Origin: Diaporthe sp. PMI_573
Lineage: Eukaryota > Ascomycota > Sordariomycetes > Diaporthales > Diaporthaceae
Length of the DNA: 64,000 nucleotides
Direction: 5' to 3'
NCBI GenBank assembly: GCA_021399435.1
Contig: JAJTUP010000004.1
Coordinates: forward strand, 186,001-250,000
This document shows positions 11,005 through 22,362 of this stretch, piece by piece. The position numbers and the translations under genes were made by a program. Below the pieces are notes generated by a model. It saw nothing but the letters and a program-made list of their open reading frames with translations. It was not told where the DNA came from and did not search any database. Numbering within the stretch: position 1 is the first letter of the stretch; the number at the start of each line of letters is the position of its first letter.

Positions 11005-11700
11005 TGTATAGGTCTCGCTCTTTGATCGCTTGGAGTGGAGATGCCCGGCTGAGATCTGAACTGTATCAATGCCAGTGGGCTATTCTGGTGCTGTGTGTAT
11101 GGGTAAGGCTGTTTCGAGTCGATGTTGTTGGAGTTGTATGCAGTGTATTGTGATGAGTGCAAAAGAGTTTCCAAACGAGCTAAGATTGGAAGTTTACGTA
11201 TTCTTATATTACCGCTCAATTTGAGCAATTTGGGGCCTGGTTTATATGACAAAAGCACTTTGCAATAGTGCTTGACGGCGTGAGACTAGGTTGAGCTTCG
11301 GTCAGCGATAGCTTCGACTTGACGAGTTGGTAGCACCAGCACGAACCGGCATGTCTCAGCGCTTAGAATCATAGCGCGACATAATGGCATCTTACGGAAT
11401 ACTGATTTGTAGAAGGTTGATAGATCACCGCAGAACTCGACCTCGAGCATAACAGCATCCTACAACAGACAACAGGTACCAGCCACCTTAAGGGACGATT
11501 AAGGAGTGTAGATATAAGCAATAGCAAGAATTAACTGGACCTGTCGCCTGAAAATGCAATCATATGCAGGAGCAAAGACGACGGAGACTTTGACATGGGC
11601 TATGAATGGGCTACGACCAGCCCAGTGAAGGCTGGCTTGGATGGCCCCAGCCAGCTGGGGGAAGGTGATGCAGAGCTGCTGTGGAACGCACGATGGATAT
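11005..11700. other. intergenic, no supported gene
   Basis: Spacer between divergent units; no recognisable element. Confidence 0.5.
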
Positions 11701-13313
11701 ATGCCGAAGACTCGAAGCGACGAGCTACAACAACGTCAAAGCAGTATACAGCAGCTAGGCGAACGCTGCCATGTCATACAAGATGAAGGGCACATTCCAC
11801 GCAAGAATGCTTCCAAAGCAGCCCGTATATTGAGAACGCAAGAGTCGGTCTCTGCAAGCCTTCGCGAATGGCCAAATCCGCTTCTATTGTTCGACGAGGA
11901 ACAGCGATCCGTTCAATTTGTCGAGGTTCAATCTATCCCTGTGCCCGATGAGTCAGCAGGCTTCGGTCTGTTTGTACGCAAGGAACTCTATGAGCACAGA
12001 CTCGATCAGCTGAACTCGCAAATTCTTCGGGCTGTCATGGCCGTAAATGTTCGAGAAGGCTTGAAATGGCTAGAAGCAGAGGGTCACTGGTTCGATATTG
12101 TTGAATTCATGATGGGATTTCTCCAGGCTAGTAGACCCCGAGTAACTCCAAGCTACGCACTCTGACATATATACCGTGGTTCTAGGGCCAGCAAAATACG
12201 GTCCAACATGGTCGCAGACGATTTGCTGGAAAGAAGAGAAAGAGGTCATTCGACAACAATAGAAACAATGAAATCCATCATGTGGGCTTACTCGACAGTG
12301 ACAACGGGAGAACACTGGGTTGTTATTATACGGTCGGTGTATATCGAGAACTACCAACTGAATGGATCAAAAGTCTTCGAGCACTGGAGATAGCGTCTGT
12401 TCTCTACAGTCAACTTCCCGGCGCGACAATCTCACTGCGCCTGGTCAATCAGGAGCTATTCAGGGCTGAATGGTTCCCATGGGACTCTAAGAAGGAGGAG
12501 TCCTTCACCATGGTCATCAGCACCTCTGCCCAAGATCTGTGCAAGGACATGAGGCGAGCACATTCATTCGCATGCATTGCAATGATGGAATCCGGAAGAT
12601 ACAACCTTGATATTGAGCGCACGAGAGCAGTTATCGCACTCTGTTGTGGCAATTCCATCTTTGTTGCAGGTATACTGTTGTCCGACCCCCCGACTGATAA
12701 TCTCGGCATGAACATTCGACATCTAATCGGCAATGTCGGGCATGCTTGGATGGTTCTGATGGTTTCGCCCGATGAGCCTTCAACTAGAGCACCAACATAC
12801 GATGCCTCGATGATCGATCACAACTTATACGATGGAAGGCACATAGACAGCTTCAAAGGGACATCCCTTCATCTGTCCTTCACACAATGGGAGATGCCAC
12901 TTGAATGGTTGGTACAGCACTGGTGATGTCGACCAACAGCTCTTCCTCCTGGAGTCGGTTATTTCTGTTCAGGACAAAGGTCAGTGGATCGCCGACTTGG
13001 ATGTTTTGGGTTTGGAGAGAGACGGTGTTGAAATTTTACAACTTGTTTGTGACTGTGACCGCCCAAGCCTCCCACAGCTAAGGACATTGCATCTTTGGAC
13101 TCCTGGGAGGAGCTACTCGACCCCCCGCCTTCTGTTGGAGTCATACGAGCGAGTAACAATTGGGTAGCTCGACTATGTGCTGCCGCAATCCTGGTTCGTA
13201 AGGGCCAAGCCCATTGCGTTGTAATTATGGCTGACGAACCTATTTGCTGGGCTTGTATGGCGGATCACTATGCATGGCCTGAGTCGCATCTACCCCAGTT
13301 CATTATAAATTAA
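11701..13313 (+). pseudogene. frameshifted gene of an uncharacterised ascomycete protein family
   Basis: Four reading-frame segments form one protein of roughly 520 residues. Segment 1 starts at ATG 11701 and ends at 12141; a 44-nt intron (12142-12185, GTAACT...CTGAC...TCTAG) joins it in phase to 12186 onward. The second exon reads to a stop at 12926, but the obvious continuation (STGDVDQQLFLLESV) is in another frame; the break coincides with a tandem TGGT TGGT at 12906-12913. A second break near 13050-13080 shifts into LDSWEELLDPPPSVGV, which runs to the stop at 13313. The segments have the feel of a conserved fungal family (DVDQQLFLLESVISV, NWVARLCAAAILV), but I cannot name it or give a function. 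Directly followed by an AT-rich patch. Sequencing error in both places is the alternative to a true pseudogene. Confidence 0.6.
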
Positions 13314-13565
13314 AGGGGGTGGTTTTGTAAATATAATATTAAAGTTTATATAAGCATTAAAACAACCATTAGTCTGGATATTATTTATACTTAGTGCCTA
13401 TAGCAACAAATACTTTATATCTATACTAATATAGTCTAAAGTATTATAATTTAACCTTATACTAAGGAGGGATTAGTATATATGGTGTATCATTTATGAT
13501 TAAAAGAAAAATAGAAAGACTAACCAGTAATTTCAATGGCAAGGACGTAAAGAAGAAGTAAACTG
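13314..13565. repeat. AT-rich patch next to the broken gene
   Basis: About 250 bases rich in TA steps begin immediately after the last stop of the frameshifted gene. Likely a RIP-mutated transposon remnant; no ends could be defined. Confidence 0.4.
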
Positions 13566-14346
13566 GCTATAATGGTGTAGTTATTAACCCAGAGAGACAC
13601 TTTCCTAACCCGCCTCGCCCAGATCCGAAGGCTGACTGAGTCGCGATTACGACGAGCAGTATGCAAGCAATGAGGCTATTGAAAACACTTGCATGGCCAT
13701 TAATTGCGTAGAATTGTATGATGAGCAAGTGAGAATCTAGCAGACATGGAAAGGTGAAGCGTGAGAACACTGCACAGCGATAAGGTAGACTCGTGTGCGC
13801 AATATTTGAATTGAGCCACGCCTCGTAGACCTGCGCCGCATTTACCCCTCCGCTCAATCCAGGGCCATTCCAGTTTGTCGTTGCCCGTCAAAGACGATCA
13901 AAATGAAAAAAACCCACATAGGTGCTGTTGGTTCATCCTATCGTACCATATTGCCGAGTCTGGACAAATTGCGGATAACACCCCAAAAAATCCCGGGCAA
14001 GTCCATGTCGTATCGCGCTGGTGTAGCAGAACCAACATGCGAAGCTCAACCAACAGCATCATACACATGCAAAATTTGGACCCAAAATTGTGGAACCTGA
14101 ACGCGAATCTGCATGGGATCTCTCGGGGAGTGGCGATTAGGTAGGTTTCAATTATCCCTTGCATGATAAAATTTGATGGTCATGACACTCTCCGCTTCAC
14201 GGAGGCAGACGATATAAAATCAAGCCATGATTAACTTGCTATCCCAAGATTCCTAGACCCCTTATGAAGAAGGCTTTGATGACTATTTGAATCGATCTTT
14301 CTCGTATCTAGCCCAACAAGACATACTCAAGAATTATATTTCCATC
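13566..14346. other. intergenic, no supported gene
   Basis: Short frames only. The last ~150 bases would be the former promoter of the GMC relic. Confidence 0.5.
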
Positions 14347-14730
14347 ATGGCACCTGAAGCCAGCGCAACAGAAATTAGTGCCGATTTTGTCATCGTCGGC
14401 GGCGGCCTGTCGGGTTTAGTTGTGGCATCACGACTGAGCGAAGATGCTAATGCAAGAGTCATTGTCATTGAGGCCGGCTCAGATCGCCGGGTTGACCCAA
14501 GAATTGACACGCCTGGGCTGATGCACATGACAGTCCCCCAAAGCAACGCGAACAACATACAGATTGCTTGGCCTAGGGGCAAGGTCCTTGGTGGAACATC
14601 AGCAATGAATTTTTCCGCGCTCGTCTATCCAGCCAAGACCGATTTTGACAACTGGTACTATTTTCTTCCTTCCTCCCTTATGAAAGACTTAGACACATTC
14701 TATAAAATACTTATTATTATTTTAGCTTAG
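14347..14730 (+). pseudogene. GMC oxidoreductase, N-terminal fragment
   Basis: From the ATG at 14347 the frame encodes the FAD-binding start of a glucose-methanol-choline oxidoreductase: beta-strand VIVGGGLSGLVVASRL (dinucleotide fold), VIVIEAGSD (ribose-binding Glu), and the signature PRGKVLGGTSAMNFS. Family resemblance stops around residue 107-125 and the frame ends in LIIILA within AT-rich DNA. A full enzyme has some 550-650 residues and the remaining domains are absent downstream, so this is a truncated relic. No signal peptide. The gene probably lost its 3' part when the AT-rich element arrived. Confidence 0.8.
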
Positions 14731-14850
14731 TAGAGAAACTTAAAGAATATAAATAGTCTATAGCTTTAGCTATATGGGTCTTATATAAGGCTTTAAATAG
14801 TAACTTTCTAATCTAGTAAATAGTCTTGATTGTTACAAGAATACCACAGT
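14690..14850. repeat. AT-rich patch truncating the GMC gene
   Basis: A short TA-rich island follows the last recognisable GMC codon. Composition matches the other RIP-like patches in the left half; ends not defined. Confidence 0.4.
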
Positions 14851-15747
14851 TCACTTTATCCCGACTTCTAAAAAACCGGCAAGCTACCCAGATACAGTGA
14901 ATTTCACTCGTTGCCAGCGGGCTAGACCCGGGTGCACCAGCAGCGGCTTATGATATGAAGCATCGCAAGAAATCCAAAACCGAAAAAGGAAATTAACTGG
15001 CTGCACACCTCTGTACCGGTACTGCCGTCTTCATCGATGTTGTCACGTACATGTGGACAGACACTGGTGCTTTATCCGGCTAGAATGGGGAGACACCGCA
15101 CATACACTGTGCATGCAAACTTATCAGAGCTTGCATTAGGATCGTGCATTTCAGTGAGAAGGTCTCTTGGGCTTGATCGCCCACGGTCGGTCTCTTCAGT
15201 GTGTGTTCAATGGTCCGGCCATAAATTGGTCTGATCTCACATGCTGAACCTGGGCACCTGTCAAGATAATCAAATAGCGTCTGGGATGTGAGCAATAGTG
15301 GAACTGATGTATTTGACATGTACACGGAGGCGGTGATGTCTGATCCCGGCGGCTTCAAAGTCCTCATAGGTACTACACATTGGCTTGCTTCTCCGCTGCA
15401 ATAGGCAATCGCCAAGGTGCTGTTAGAGCTGTCATCTTCTGGGGACAGTCCATGAGGCCGTGGCGCGTTATACAGCCGCATCAACTGAGACATCGAGATA
15501 GAAGCAGGACCTTGTATTAGTGTGTTCTTAATCATCTATGGAATTCAATCAACAAGCAGGATGGGTGGCATCCTGCAGTTTCCCGAAATACCAGACTGGG
15601 GCACGGCATTATGAGGTGTAGCACGTTAGAACCCATCAGAGGGACCCATCAGAGGAATCCTCCGGGACTGAAAAGACCGAGACAAGTCATCACATGTGGT
15701 TGCGCCATGTATTGAGGCCACGCAAATACCTCATAGCGTTGGTGGCC
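14851..15747. other. intergenic, no supported gene
   Basis: A 151-codon ATG frame on the minus strand (15080-15535) is open but shows no family features; not called as a gene. No trace of the missing GMC C-terminus was found here. Confidence 0.45.
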
Positions 15748-17997
15748 TCAGCGCTTAGCAGGGGCGATGCTCGAGACATAATGATCCTTCCACAGCTGGT
15801 CCGAATCTCCACTGTTGGCTGTCATGTCTTCTTCGCGGTGACTCGCCTTGTCGTCGTGCGTGAACTTGCTTTCCGGTCCACCCTCTTTTGCCGTCTTGCA
15901 CCCACAAACCTGACAAGAGCCAGCCGTCGTCACATCGAGATGAATCCGTCCATCAGAGACCTCGTGAGCCTGGATGGAGCGGAAGCACTGCGTCTCAGCC
16001 ACGGCGCTCAGCTTCCGGGTGACCTGCGCAGACTTGATGTGGTCCTTGTTCAGCCGCTCGATATTCTCCATAGCCTGTCCACAGGAATGATTCAGCATTG
16101 TGTAAGGACTTGGCCAGTCAGGTAGGAGGGCGCGTTGCAATGAGCGCCGTCATGATAGACTCACCGATGCGGCATCCTTCCTCAAATTTGAGTGAGCTTC
16201 ACCTGTTCCATCTTTGAAAATGGCCTCCAGACCAGCTATAGACTCGAGAACCGCCACGTTCATCTTGTCAGACGTCTGTCCAGTCGGAGACTCGAGCTGG
16301 AAGCAGATCTTGCCTGCCAACTCGTTCATGTCGGCATTGGGCTTGAAATCAAAGTGTTTGTAGACGTGGGTGGTGTCTGTGTGCGGATCATGAAACACAA
16401 CATCGCCAAGGACGTCGAGTCGTCGATGACCTATCTGACCATGGACGTTTGCCGGTGTCTTGCGTGCAGACGAGGGTAAAGAAGACGATCGCGGTGGCAG
16501 TGTTGTCGAGTTCTGCAACGGGGCCTGCTTAGAACCGTGAGATTGGGCCTGGGCGGCTCCTGCAGCACCATCTAGTCCCCCGTCTGGAGCGCCACCGCCA
16601 GCTTGACTGCCTTTTACCTTGTCTGTGAGACCCTGGTCACCCAGAGGGGCAGCTGCTGTGCTGCTCTTTGGGGGGAAACTGGGCCGAGTGGTGTAGTCAA
16701 CTTGATGCTGTTTAGCAGACTCATGGTCCTCCTCACGACAGCGTTCCACGAAGCCCTTGTAGTCCGTTTGGTTGGCCAGGTGGAATAGCATCGGTTCGAA
16801 TGCGTCGTCGTAGTCTGCGTGGAAGACAAAGTGCTTCGCAACGTGCACGATGCCACTGCTGACCATTGAGGACTGGCAGCGGTGCTTGTTCTTGTGATAG
16901 ACGGACTGGAGATCCTGTGGGAGAACATATAGTTGGTCAGCAGGCGCGCCAATCCGGTTCTGTGGACGGTAGGTGAGAGCCGTGATGCCATGGGCTTCTC
17001 CGTTCCTGGGATCCGTGGACGGTGGATTGTGTTGGATGACCTGAGTGGAAGTCGCTTGAACAAGTGGGAGAAAACATACCTCGAGATACTTGTTGACCTT
17101 CTCCCTGGGCCAACTATGGCAAGTGTCCTTTGCGATGGCATTTGTCATGCCAATGAGGATGTTGGTCAGGTTATCCTGCTCCCTGAGCCTGAATTGCTCA
17201 GCAATGCTGCTGTCGATGGCCTCAGCGGCAATTGCCTGGGCTTTGTGCAGGTGCTTGGTGGCGTTGTTCATGGTTGCCTGCATGGCCTCGATCTTTGCGG
17301 AGATGGCAGCAATCTCATGCTCCCTTCGCTCAGCAATCTGTTTGGCCTCCATGTAGTCCCGTGCACACTCGTTGACACGGTGGTAGAGCTCAAGGCCGCT
17401 GTTTGCAATGACATCGTCTTGGGCAATGGTAGTCAGGATCTGGTCCAAAAGCTTCTGGTAGGTTTCGCGACCAGCGAAAGAGGGATTATCTCCCTTTGGT
17501 GATTCTTGTCCTTGATTGTCTGCCTTCATCGTGGGTTGCGTCTTGTCCCTGTTGATGCTGGAGGTCTTCTTCTTTCCAGTGTTCAAGACACCTTCTTGGG
17601 CTCGAGGTTGTGCTGGCGTTGGTTTGGCGTCAGAAGAAGGGGGAGCAGGGGCAGGCATTGGGTCAGAGTGAGGTGAAGACATGTTGGTGCACCCCAAATT
17701 GTGAGGCAGCAGGGTCTTGGGCGCCAGGGAGCCACTGTCACTGGTCGAGCTGAGTGTTGATCTGGCGTCGTTGCTGTCCTCATCAGGGTTTCTGGGCTTG
17801 TGCAGCATGAGGGAGGTGGTGGAGAGGGACTTTGGGATTCGAAAGTGGCAATCCACACGTTTGGTTCGAGTTGCCAGGTCACGTAAGCGGTCCATTTTGG
17901 ATGGTGGCGGCGTTGACTGTGGTGATGAGATCAGTAACCATGGTGGAAAGGTGGAAGGTGAAAGTGTCCTGGGGTTGAAAACATCAGACGAAAACAT
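15748..17997 (-). CDS. hypothetical coiled-coil protein, three exons
   Basis: Exons 17997-17080, 16914-16165 and 16074-15748 give 664 residues. The last intron (90 nt, GTGAGT...ACAG) is required: without it the frame stops after SVSLS. The first intron (17079-16915, 165 nt, GTATGT...CCACAG) is a multiple of three without an in-frame stop, so the frame also reads through; splicing joins YLE to DLQSVYHK. Residues 1-180 are low-complexity Ser/Pro/Thr, 205-275 form a Glu/Lys/Ala-rich coiled coil, the middle holds VFHADYDDAFEPMLFHLAN, and the C-terminus has a CQVCGC cluster (610-615). The start could instead be Met35. No family recognised; no signal peptide or membrane segment. Long, intron-structured and GC-normal, so a real gene. 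Confidence 0.7.
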
Positions 17998-18461
17998 GGT
18001 GTGGCCAGGAACAAGTGTAGGCTGTGTGTGATGCGTCTGTGTCTGGTCGTCTCAATGTGGGTTTTGTGCTAAAGATTGCTTTACTATTTTCAAGCCTCCC
18101 ACCAGTGAAGTTCCGTTGTCCCAGGGACGCCAGCAACAGCCTAAAGTGAAAGAGGCACACATTCACATGCAGGCTTGAGGGCTGAGCATCAAAGGTTGCA
18201 AACATACCAGGACACAGAACAAGACACACCAGGCAGATGAGGCCACTGAACGTTTTGGGCAGAGTTGAAGCACACAGCGAGGTCTGCTACATAGGCACAT
18301 GAATGATGATTGAGATTAGTTCAATCGCTGGCCCAGTCAAGCCGAGATTTGTAAGTTGATTAAAGCGGAGCAGAGAAGTTGCCAAACCACCATGGCCACT
18401 TTCTGCAAGCTCGAGTGTCCGGTGGAGACCATTCACCAGCGAACCTGTTCCCCGTCTCGTC
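17998..18461. other. intergenic, probable promoter of the coiled-coil gene
   Basis: Spacer between two minus-strand genes; no coding frame or repeat seen. Confidence 0.5.
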
Positions 18462-19388
18462 TCACCAGTCTACCTCAAAGTCTCGTTCCGGCTGTGGCTT
18501 GGCTTTGAACCCGCTCATCTTAACATTGTTCCAGGCCAGTTGCTCCGAGGTTATCGTACCTGAGAACCGCTTGCAGTCGTTTCCCGAGAAGACGATGTAG
18601 CCCGAACCGTGGATGCTGCAGCCGTGGCCGCCCATGTCAGCCGCTGCCGAGGCATCATCGGACAACTGCCCCTGCCAGCGGAACCAGAACTTGGGGTGAC
18701 GGAATGAGTTCTTTTCAAAGGTGGAGGCCCTACGTCGCTGACGCTCCTCCGAGTCGAGGGAGCTAGAGACGGACTGCAGATCATCGTCGCCGTCCTCATC
18801 ATCATCATCGTCGTGGTCGTCGTGGTCGTCGTCCTCGCCATGGCCTTCTCTCTCCTCCTCATCTCTCAGAGATGCTTTCCCACTGCCACGACGGCCACGA
18901 CGGCCACGACCTCCGCGGCTGGGTGACCCCTTGCCATTGGGCAGTCCTGCCATTCGCTCTGCTGTCTTCTTCCCCTTAACCTCAGCCTCACCCGAGTCGG
19001 CTGCCCCAGTGCCGCCGAGCTGGCTCCAGATCCTCCACAGCAGCTTCCTGTTGCCCGCGAAGACGACGGTGGCGTCCATGACCCCGGCAGACTTGAGAGA
19101 GCCTAGGAGGCCGTCTTCGTCGTCGGTCAGCCGGTAGATCTCGAGGACAACCTCGCCGCTCGCGCTGCTCCGCCGCCTCTTTGCCTTGTTGGAGCTCCCG
19201 GCGGCTGCAGCGGCATCTGCACTGTCTGCCTGTAGCCGGTCGATGGCGGGACACTTGATCAGGTGCGTGCCAAACATGCTCCTCACCTGGAACTCGTGGC
19301 GCTTCTGACCGCGGCCACCCCGATCGTTTCGGTTATGGAGGTGACGCGTTGTGAGGGCCGCATCCTGCCAGTCATTGTCGCTCTCCAT
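18462..19388 (-). CDS. conserved-looking hypothetical protein with Arg-Gly and Asp tracts
   Basis: Intronless ATG-started protein of 308 residues. Order of features: a conserved-looking N-terminal half (FGTHLIKCPAIDRL; VVLEIYRLTDDEDGLLGSL; VFAGNRKLLWRIW), a basic Gly/Arg stretch (about 158-172), a run of Asp/His/Glu (about 182-205), and a compact C-terminal block containing HPKFWFRWQG, SGYIVFSGNDCKRFSGT and WNNVKMSGFK. The basic and acidic tracts suggest a nuclear or nucleic-acid-associated protein, but this is inference. The C-terminal block has the look of a fungal family of unknown function. Function not known. Confidence 0.75.
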   Translation of the reverse strand: MESDNDWQDAALTTRHLHNRNDRGGRGQKRHEFQVRSMFGTHLIKCPAIDRLQADSADAAAAAGSSNKAKRRRSSASGEVVLEIYRLTDDEDGLLGSLKSAGVMDATVVFAGNRKLLWRIWSQLGGTGAADSGEAEVKGKKTAERMAGLPNGKGSPSRGGRGRRGRRGSGKASLRDEEEREGHGEDDDHDDHDDDDDEDGDDDLQSVSSSLDSEERQRRRASTFEKNSFRHPKFWFRWQGQLSDDASAAADMGGHGCSIHGSGYIVFSGNDCKRFSGTITSEQLAWNNVKMSGFKAKPQPERDFEVDW

Positions 19389-20505
19389 TTCTCACTTGTC
19401 TTTGTAGAGGGCCACGAGGACCAAGGCCAGAACCCTGAGAGGCTGTCTGAGTGACATGAAACCAGACGGAGGACAGCAGGGCAACTCACCACGGGACAAG
19501 CAGGACAGGCTTCCTTTCCCCTCACCAGTGCAGCTTACGGCTTGGGACAGCCTGGATGAAGTTGTCCCTCTCCTCTGGCAGCTCTCGAAGGCTGTATGTC
19601 CCGGCACAAATCGAAAGGTCGATGAAGAGAGGACGCGGAAGAGGACAACGGGGAGAGGAGGCGAGAGGCTCGGATTGGCCAGGAGCTGGATTGGGGAAAG
19701 CATGGGGGCTGGGCAGGGGATGGGAACGACGGGGAATGGGGACTCGGCCGGGGGACGGGGCAGAGTCGCGTGACGTTTGCCGCGTTCTGTGCTAAGTATC
19801 GAACCACTCAACCCGCCCGCCCACCGCGCCATTGCTACACAGTAGTCTCCCTGTTTTTGGTTCTTTTTGTATTAGTCAAGAAATCATGGTCCAGCATCTC
19901 TCAACGTCCCGTTTAGGCCCTTTCCTGCAGTACTGAGTACTTGGCACATAGTGACAGCTATGGATCCAGAAAACAGAGACCTGATGCAATGCCTGTCGGG
20001 ACCCATGAGTAGTAAGTAGCCTTGGCTTATTTGTCACAGATGTCACTTCTCACAGACCCCGAGTCCTAAAGTGGGTGAGTAACCTTCGTGACCCAAGCCA
20101 AGGGCTGCAAGGCTTTGGCTTCATGTGTCCCAGATATTGTGCAGTACGCAATTTGGTTCTGCCGAGAAACATGAGCCGCAGTTCTGATTGCAACGACCAC
20201 AGGGAGGTACGCACTGCTTGGGTCAACAGCAGACAGCAAACAGTCTCAAGCCAAGGCCAGGTATGATATTGACACACCAGCGAAAAGCCACCCCTGGGGA
20301 GAACATTACATGTACAAATGTACGGTGCATTGAGGCACGGACATTCCAACCGACAGCTCACTCGTGCAGACCAGGAAGAAGGGAGGTCAAGAGACAATAG
20401 AAGGCAACTAAAGTGAAAGCAGGAGACCAGTCCCACCCACATACAGGATGGAATGCCCTGACCGTAGGGGCAGTTGGATAATACTGTAACATGTGGAATG
20501 ACAGC
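19389..20505. other. intergenic, no supported gene
   Basis: About 1.1 kb between two minus-strand genes. GC-rich frames on both strands (e.g. 19392-19832 minus) overlap one another and lack family features. Confidence 0.5.
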
Positions 20506-21744
20506 TCATGGACGGAAGAGCCACTCCCCGGCCAGTCTAATTATCTCATCCCTCTTCAGCCTGCCGTCCTCACTCGTCTTCTCATCCGCACCCAAGGCCC
20601 CGGGCATGTCGAACCCGTGGCCAGCGTCGGAGACACACAGCCATTTGACCTCACCATCCCGGTTCTTCTCCTCCCAGGCGAACCTCTGGTCGCCCGTGGT
20701 GATCAAAGCCCCCAGCCTGCCGGTCTCCTCGGGGGCCTCCTGGCCTATCTGCTGGTCCAGGGTTGGGACCTGCCTCCCAGCCAGGCGGCACGCCAGCCGC
20801 CAGGCCTCGTGCCCCAGCATGTCAAGCTCGCACCCGATGACCCAGACCCGCGCCGGGAGGGCGGCCCGGTCGACGAAGACGGGCGACAGGAGCGGGTCAC
20901 GGACGTCGTGGCCGACAGGCACGTAGGACCAGTCGAAGGCGGCTGCGAGGCTCAGCAAGGGGTCCCGAGCGGCGCCACGGGAGCCGTGCAGGGCAGGCTT
21001 GTAGCGCCTCGTGGCAGCCTTCTGCTGGGGCGTGATGCTGAAGTCGCCGACGGGGTAGATGGGGATGATGCCGGCGGTGATCCTGCTGCGGACCGAGGGG
21101 AACTGGCTGACGGCGAGGGTCAGGTTCCCACCGGCCGAGAAGCCCACGAGCCCGACCCTGGCGGGGTCGAAGTGGGGCGTGAGCTCGTGGTCGGAGAAGA
21201 CGGCGTTGATCTGGGCCTCGAGGTCGGCGAGGGGGCCGGGGAAGGGGCTGGCGGGGGCCTTGGCGTAGTTGAGCGCGACGACCAGGGCACTGCTCTGGTT
21301 GGCAAACCTGTGGTTCCAGGCGTCATTGTCGGAGGGGTCACCGACGACGAAGCCGCCGCCGTGGATGGAGAGCAGGAGGGGGAGGCCGGGCGGCGAGGGG
21401 GAGTGGCGGTCGTATGCGGCGGGGAAGAAGACGCGGACGGGCAGTCGAGGCCGGGCCGGGTAGGTCTTGATGAGGGTTGGGTAGTCGTCGGGCGGGCTGC
21501 GGCTCTGCCTCCAGCGGCGGACGGTCATGAAGGGGGCGATGACGAGCAGCTGCATGGCATTCACGGCCAGGCCGAAGAAGAGCCTCGTGAGGAGTGGCCT
21601 GCGGGCGAAGGGCTGCTTGTCGTGGCCAACTGCACCTGCACCTGCATCTGCCTGCACGGCATTGGCGTTTTGCTCTGCCATCTTGTTGCGTGCTCTGTCG
21701 AGTTTCCAATTGACTCGACTTGTGCCTGCCTGGTCGATGTTCAA
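20506..21744 (-). CDS. alpha/beta hydrolase, HSL-like esterase/lipase family
   Basis: Intronless, up to 412 residues from ATG 21744; Met22 is an alternative start. A hydrophobic stretch around 51-73 may anchor it to a membrane. The core is that of hormone-sensitive-lipase-type carboxylesterases (alpha/beta hydrolase-3): oxyanion motif HGGGF at 128-132, nucleophile elbow GFSAGG with Ser203, acid Asp308 (CELDMLG) and His376 (DAGHGFD), so the catalytic triad is complete. It should hydrolyse ester bonds of small to medium acyl or aryl substrates; the substrate is not evident. The gene is divergent from the GST on the right with 618 bases between start codons, which would allow a shared promoter. 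Confidence 0.88.
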   Translation of the reverse strand: MNIDQAGTSRVNWKLDRARNKMAEQNANAVQADAGAGAVGHDKQPFARRPLLTRLFFGLAVNAMQLLVIAPFMTVRRWRQSRSPPDDYPTLIKTYPARPRLPVRVFFPAAYDRHSPSPPGLPLLLSIHGGGFVVGDPSDNDAWNHRFANQSSALVVALNYAKAPASPFPGPLADLEAQINAVFSDHELTPHFDPARVGLVGFSAGGNLTLAVSQFPSVRSRITAGIIPIYPVGDFSITPQQKAATRRYKPALHGSRGAARDPLLSLAAAFDWSYVPVGHDVRDPLLSPVFVDRAALPARVWVIGCELDMLGHEAWRLACRLAGRQVPTLDQQIGQEAPEETGRLGALITTGDQRFAWEEKNRDGEVKWLCVSDAGHGFDMPGALGADEKTSEDGRLKRDEIIRLAGEWLFRP

Positions 21745-22362
21745 ATTGACTTGTGCCTGGCCGATGGTAGCTTGGGCTGCAGGGTCAATTGATCTTTATC
21801 GTGAGATGATGTGATGGTCGTGCTCGTGCTCGTAATCGTGCTCGTCAACCCGACGACGTGTTTTAACGTTGGCGCTGAAGGGTGACGGGTGCAACGGCCC
21901 AGGTGTGTCACCAACGTGCCTTTGACCTTGAGCCGTGAACCTTGGACCTCGGGATCATTATCCAGGTGGCTAGCGCTGCGGGTAGTAGATACGATACGTG
22001 AGACGCAAGGAGGGAGGGAGGGAGGTCGGTGGGCAGGGCATCCTGACCGGCAGTTTCGGCTGCCATAGACCCTCCCTTGCTGCAGCTGCATCGCATCTCC
22101 CATCAAGTTCTCAGCCCTAACCCTGTTTTGGCCAGGTCAACATGAACTCCGTTACTCGGATTCCACCCCTGTCTTTGGGACCTGGAGTTGCCAGTGCCGA
22201 GGCGAGGGTCTCCAAACGTCATCCATATTCAAAGCAAACTGCCATTCTGCTCGGCTTACCAATTCATAATTCTACACACCACTTCCACCCCAATTGGGCC
22301 TTTCAGCACGCACTTTGATCATTTAAATCACCAACAGGTCTGACAGACAGTTTGTGGGCAAC
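21745..22362. promoter_or_regulatory. shared intergenic region of a divergent gene pair
   Basis: Lies between the start codons of the hydrolase (minus) and the GST (plus) and must contain both promoters. No TATA box or named operator stands out; a GGGA-rich tract lies at about 22009-22024. Shared regulation is inferred from the layout only. Confidence 0.4.

Noticed and set aside
15080..15535. 151-codon minus-strand ATG frame
   Set aside because: No recognisable motif, and no intron or neighbour evidence; kept out of the gene list.
20491..21792. 433-codon open frame on the plus strand opposite the esterase
   Set aside because: It is the GC-rich antisense shadow of the HSL-type hydrolase; low-complexity Gly/Val/Glu composition and no family match, while the other strand has a full catalytic triad.
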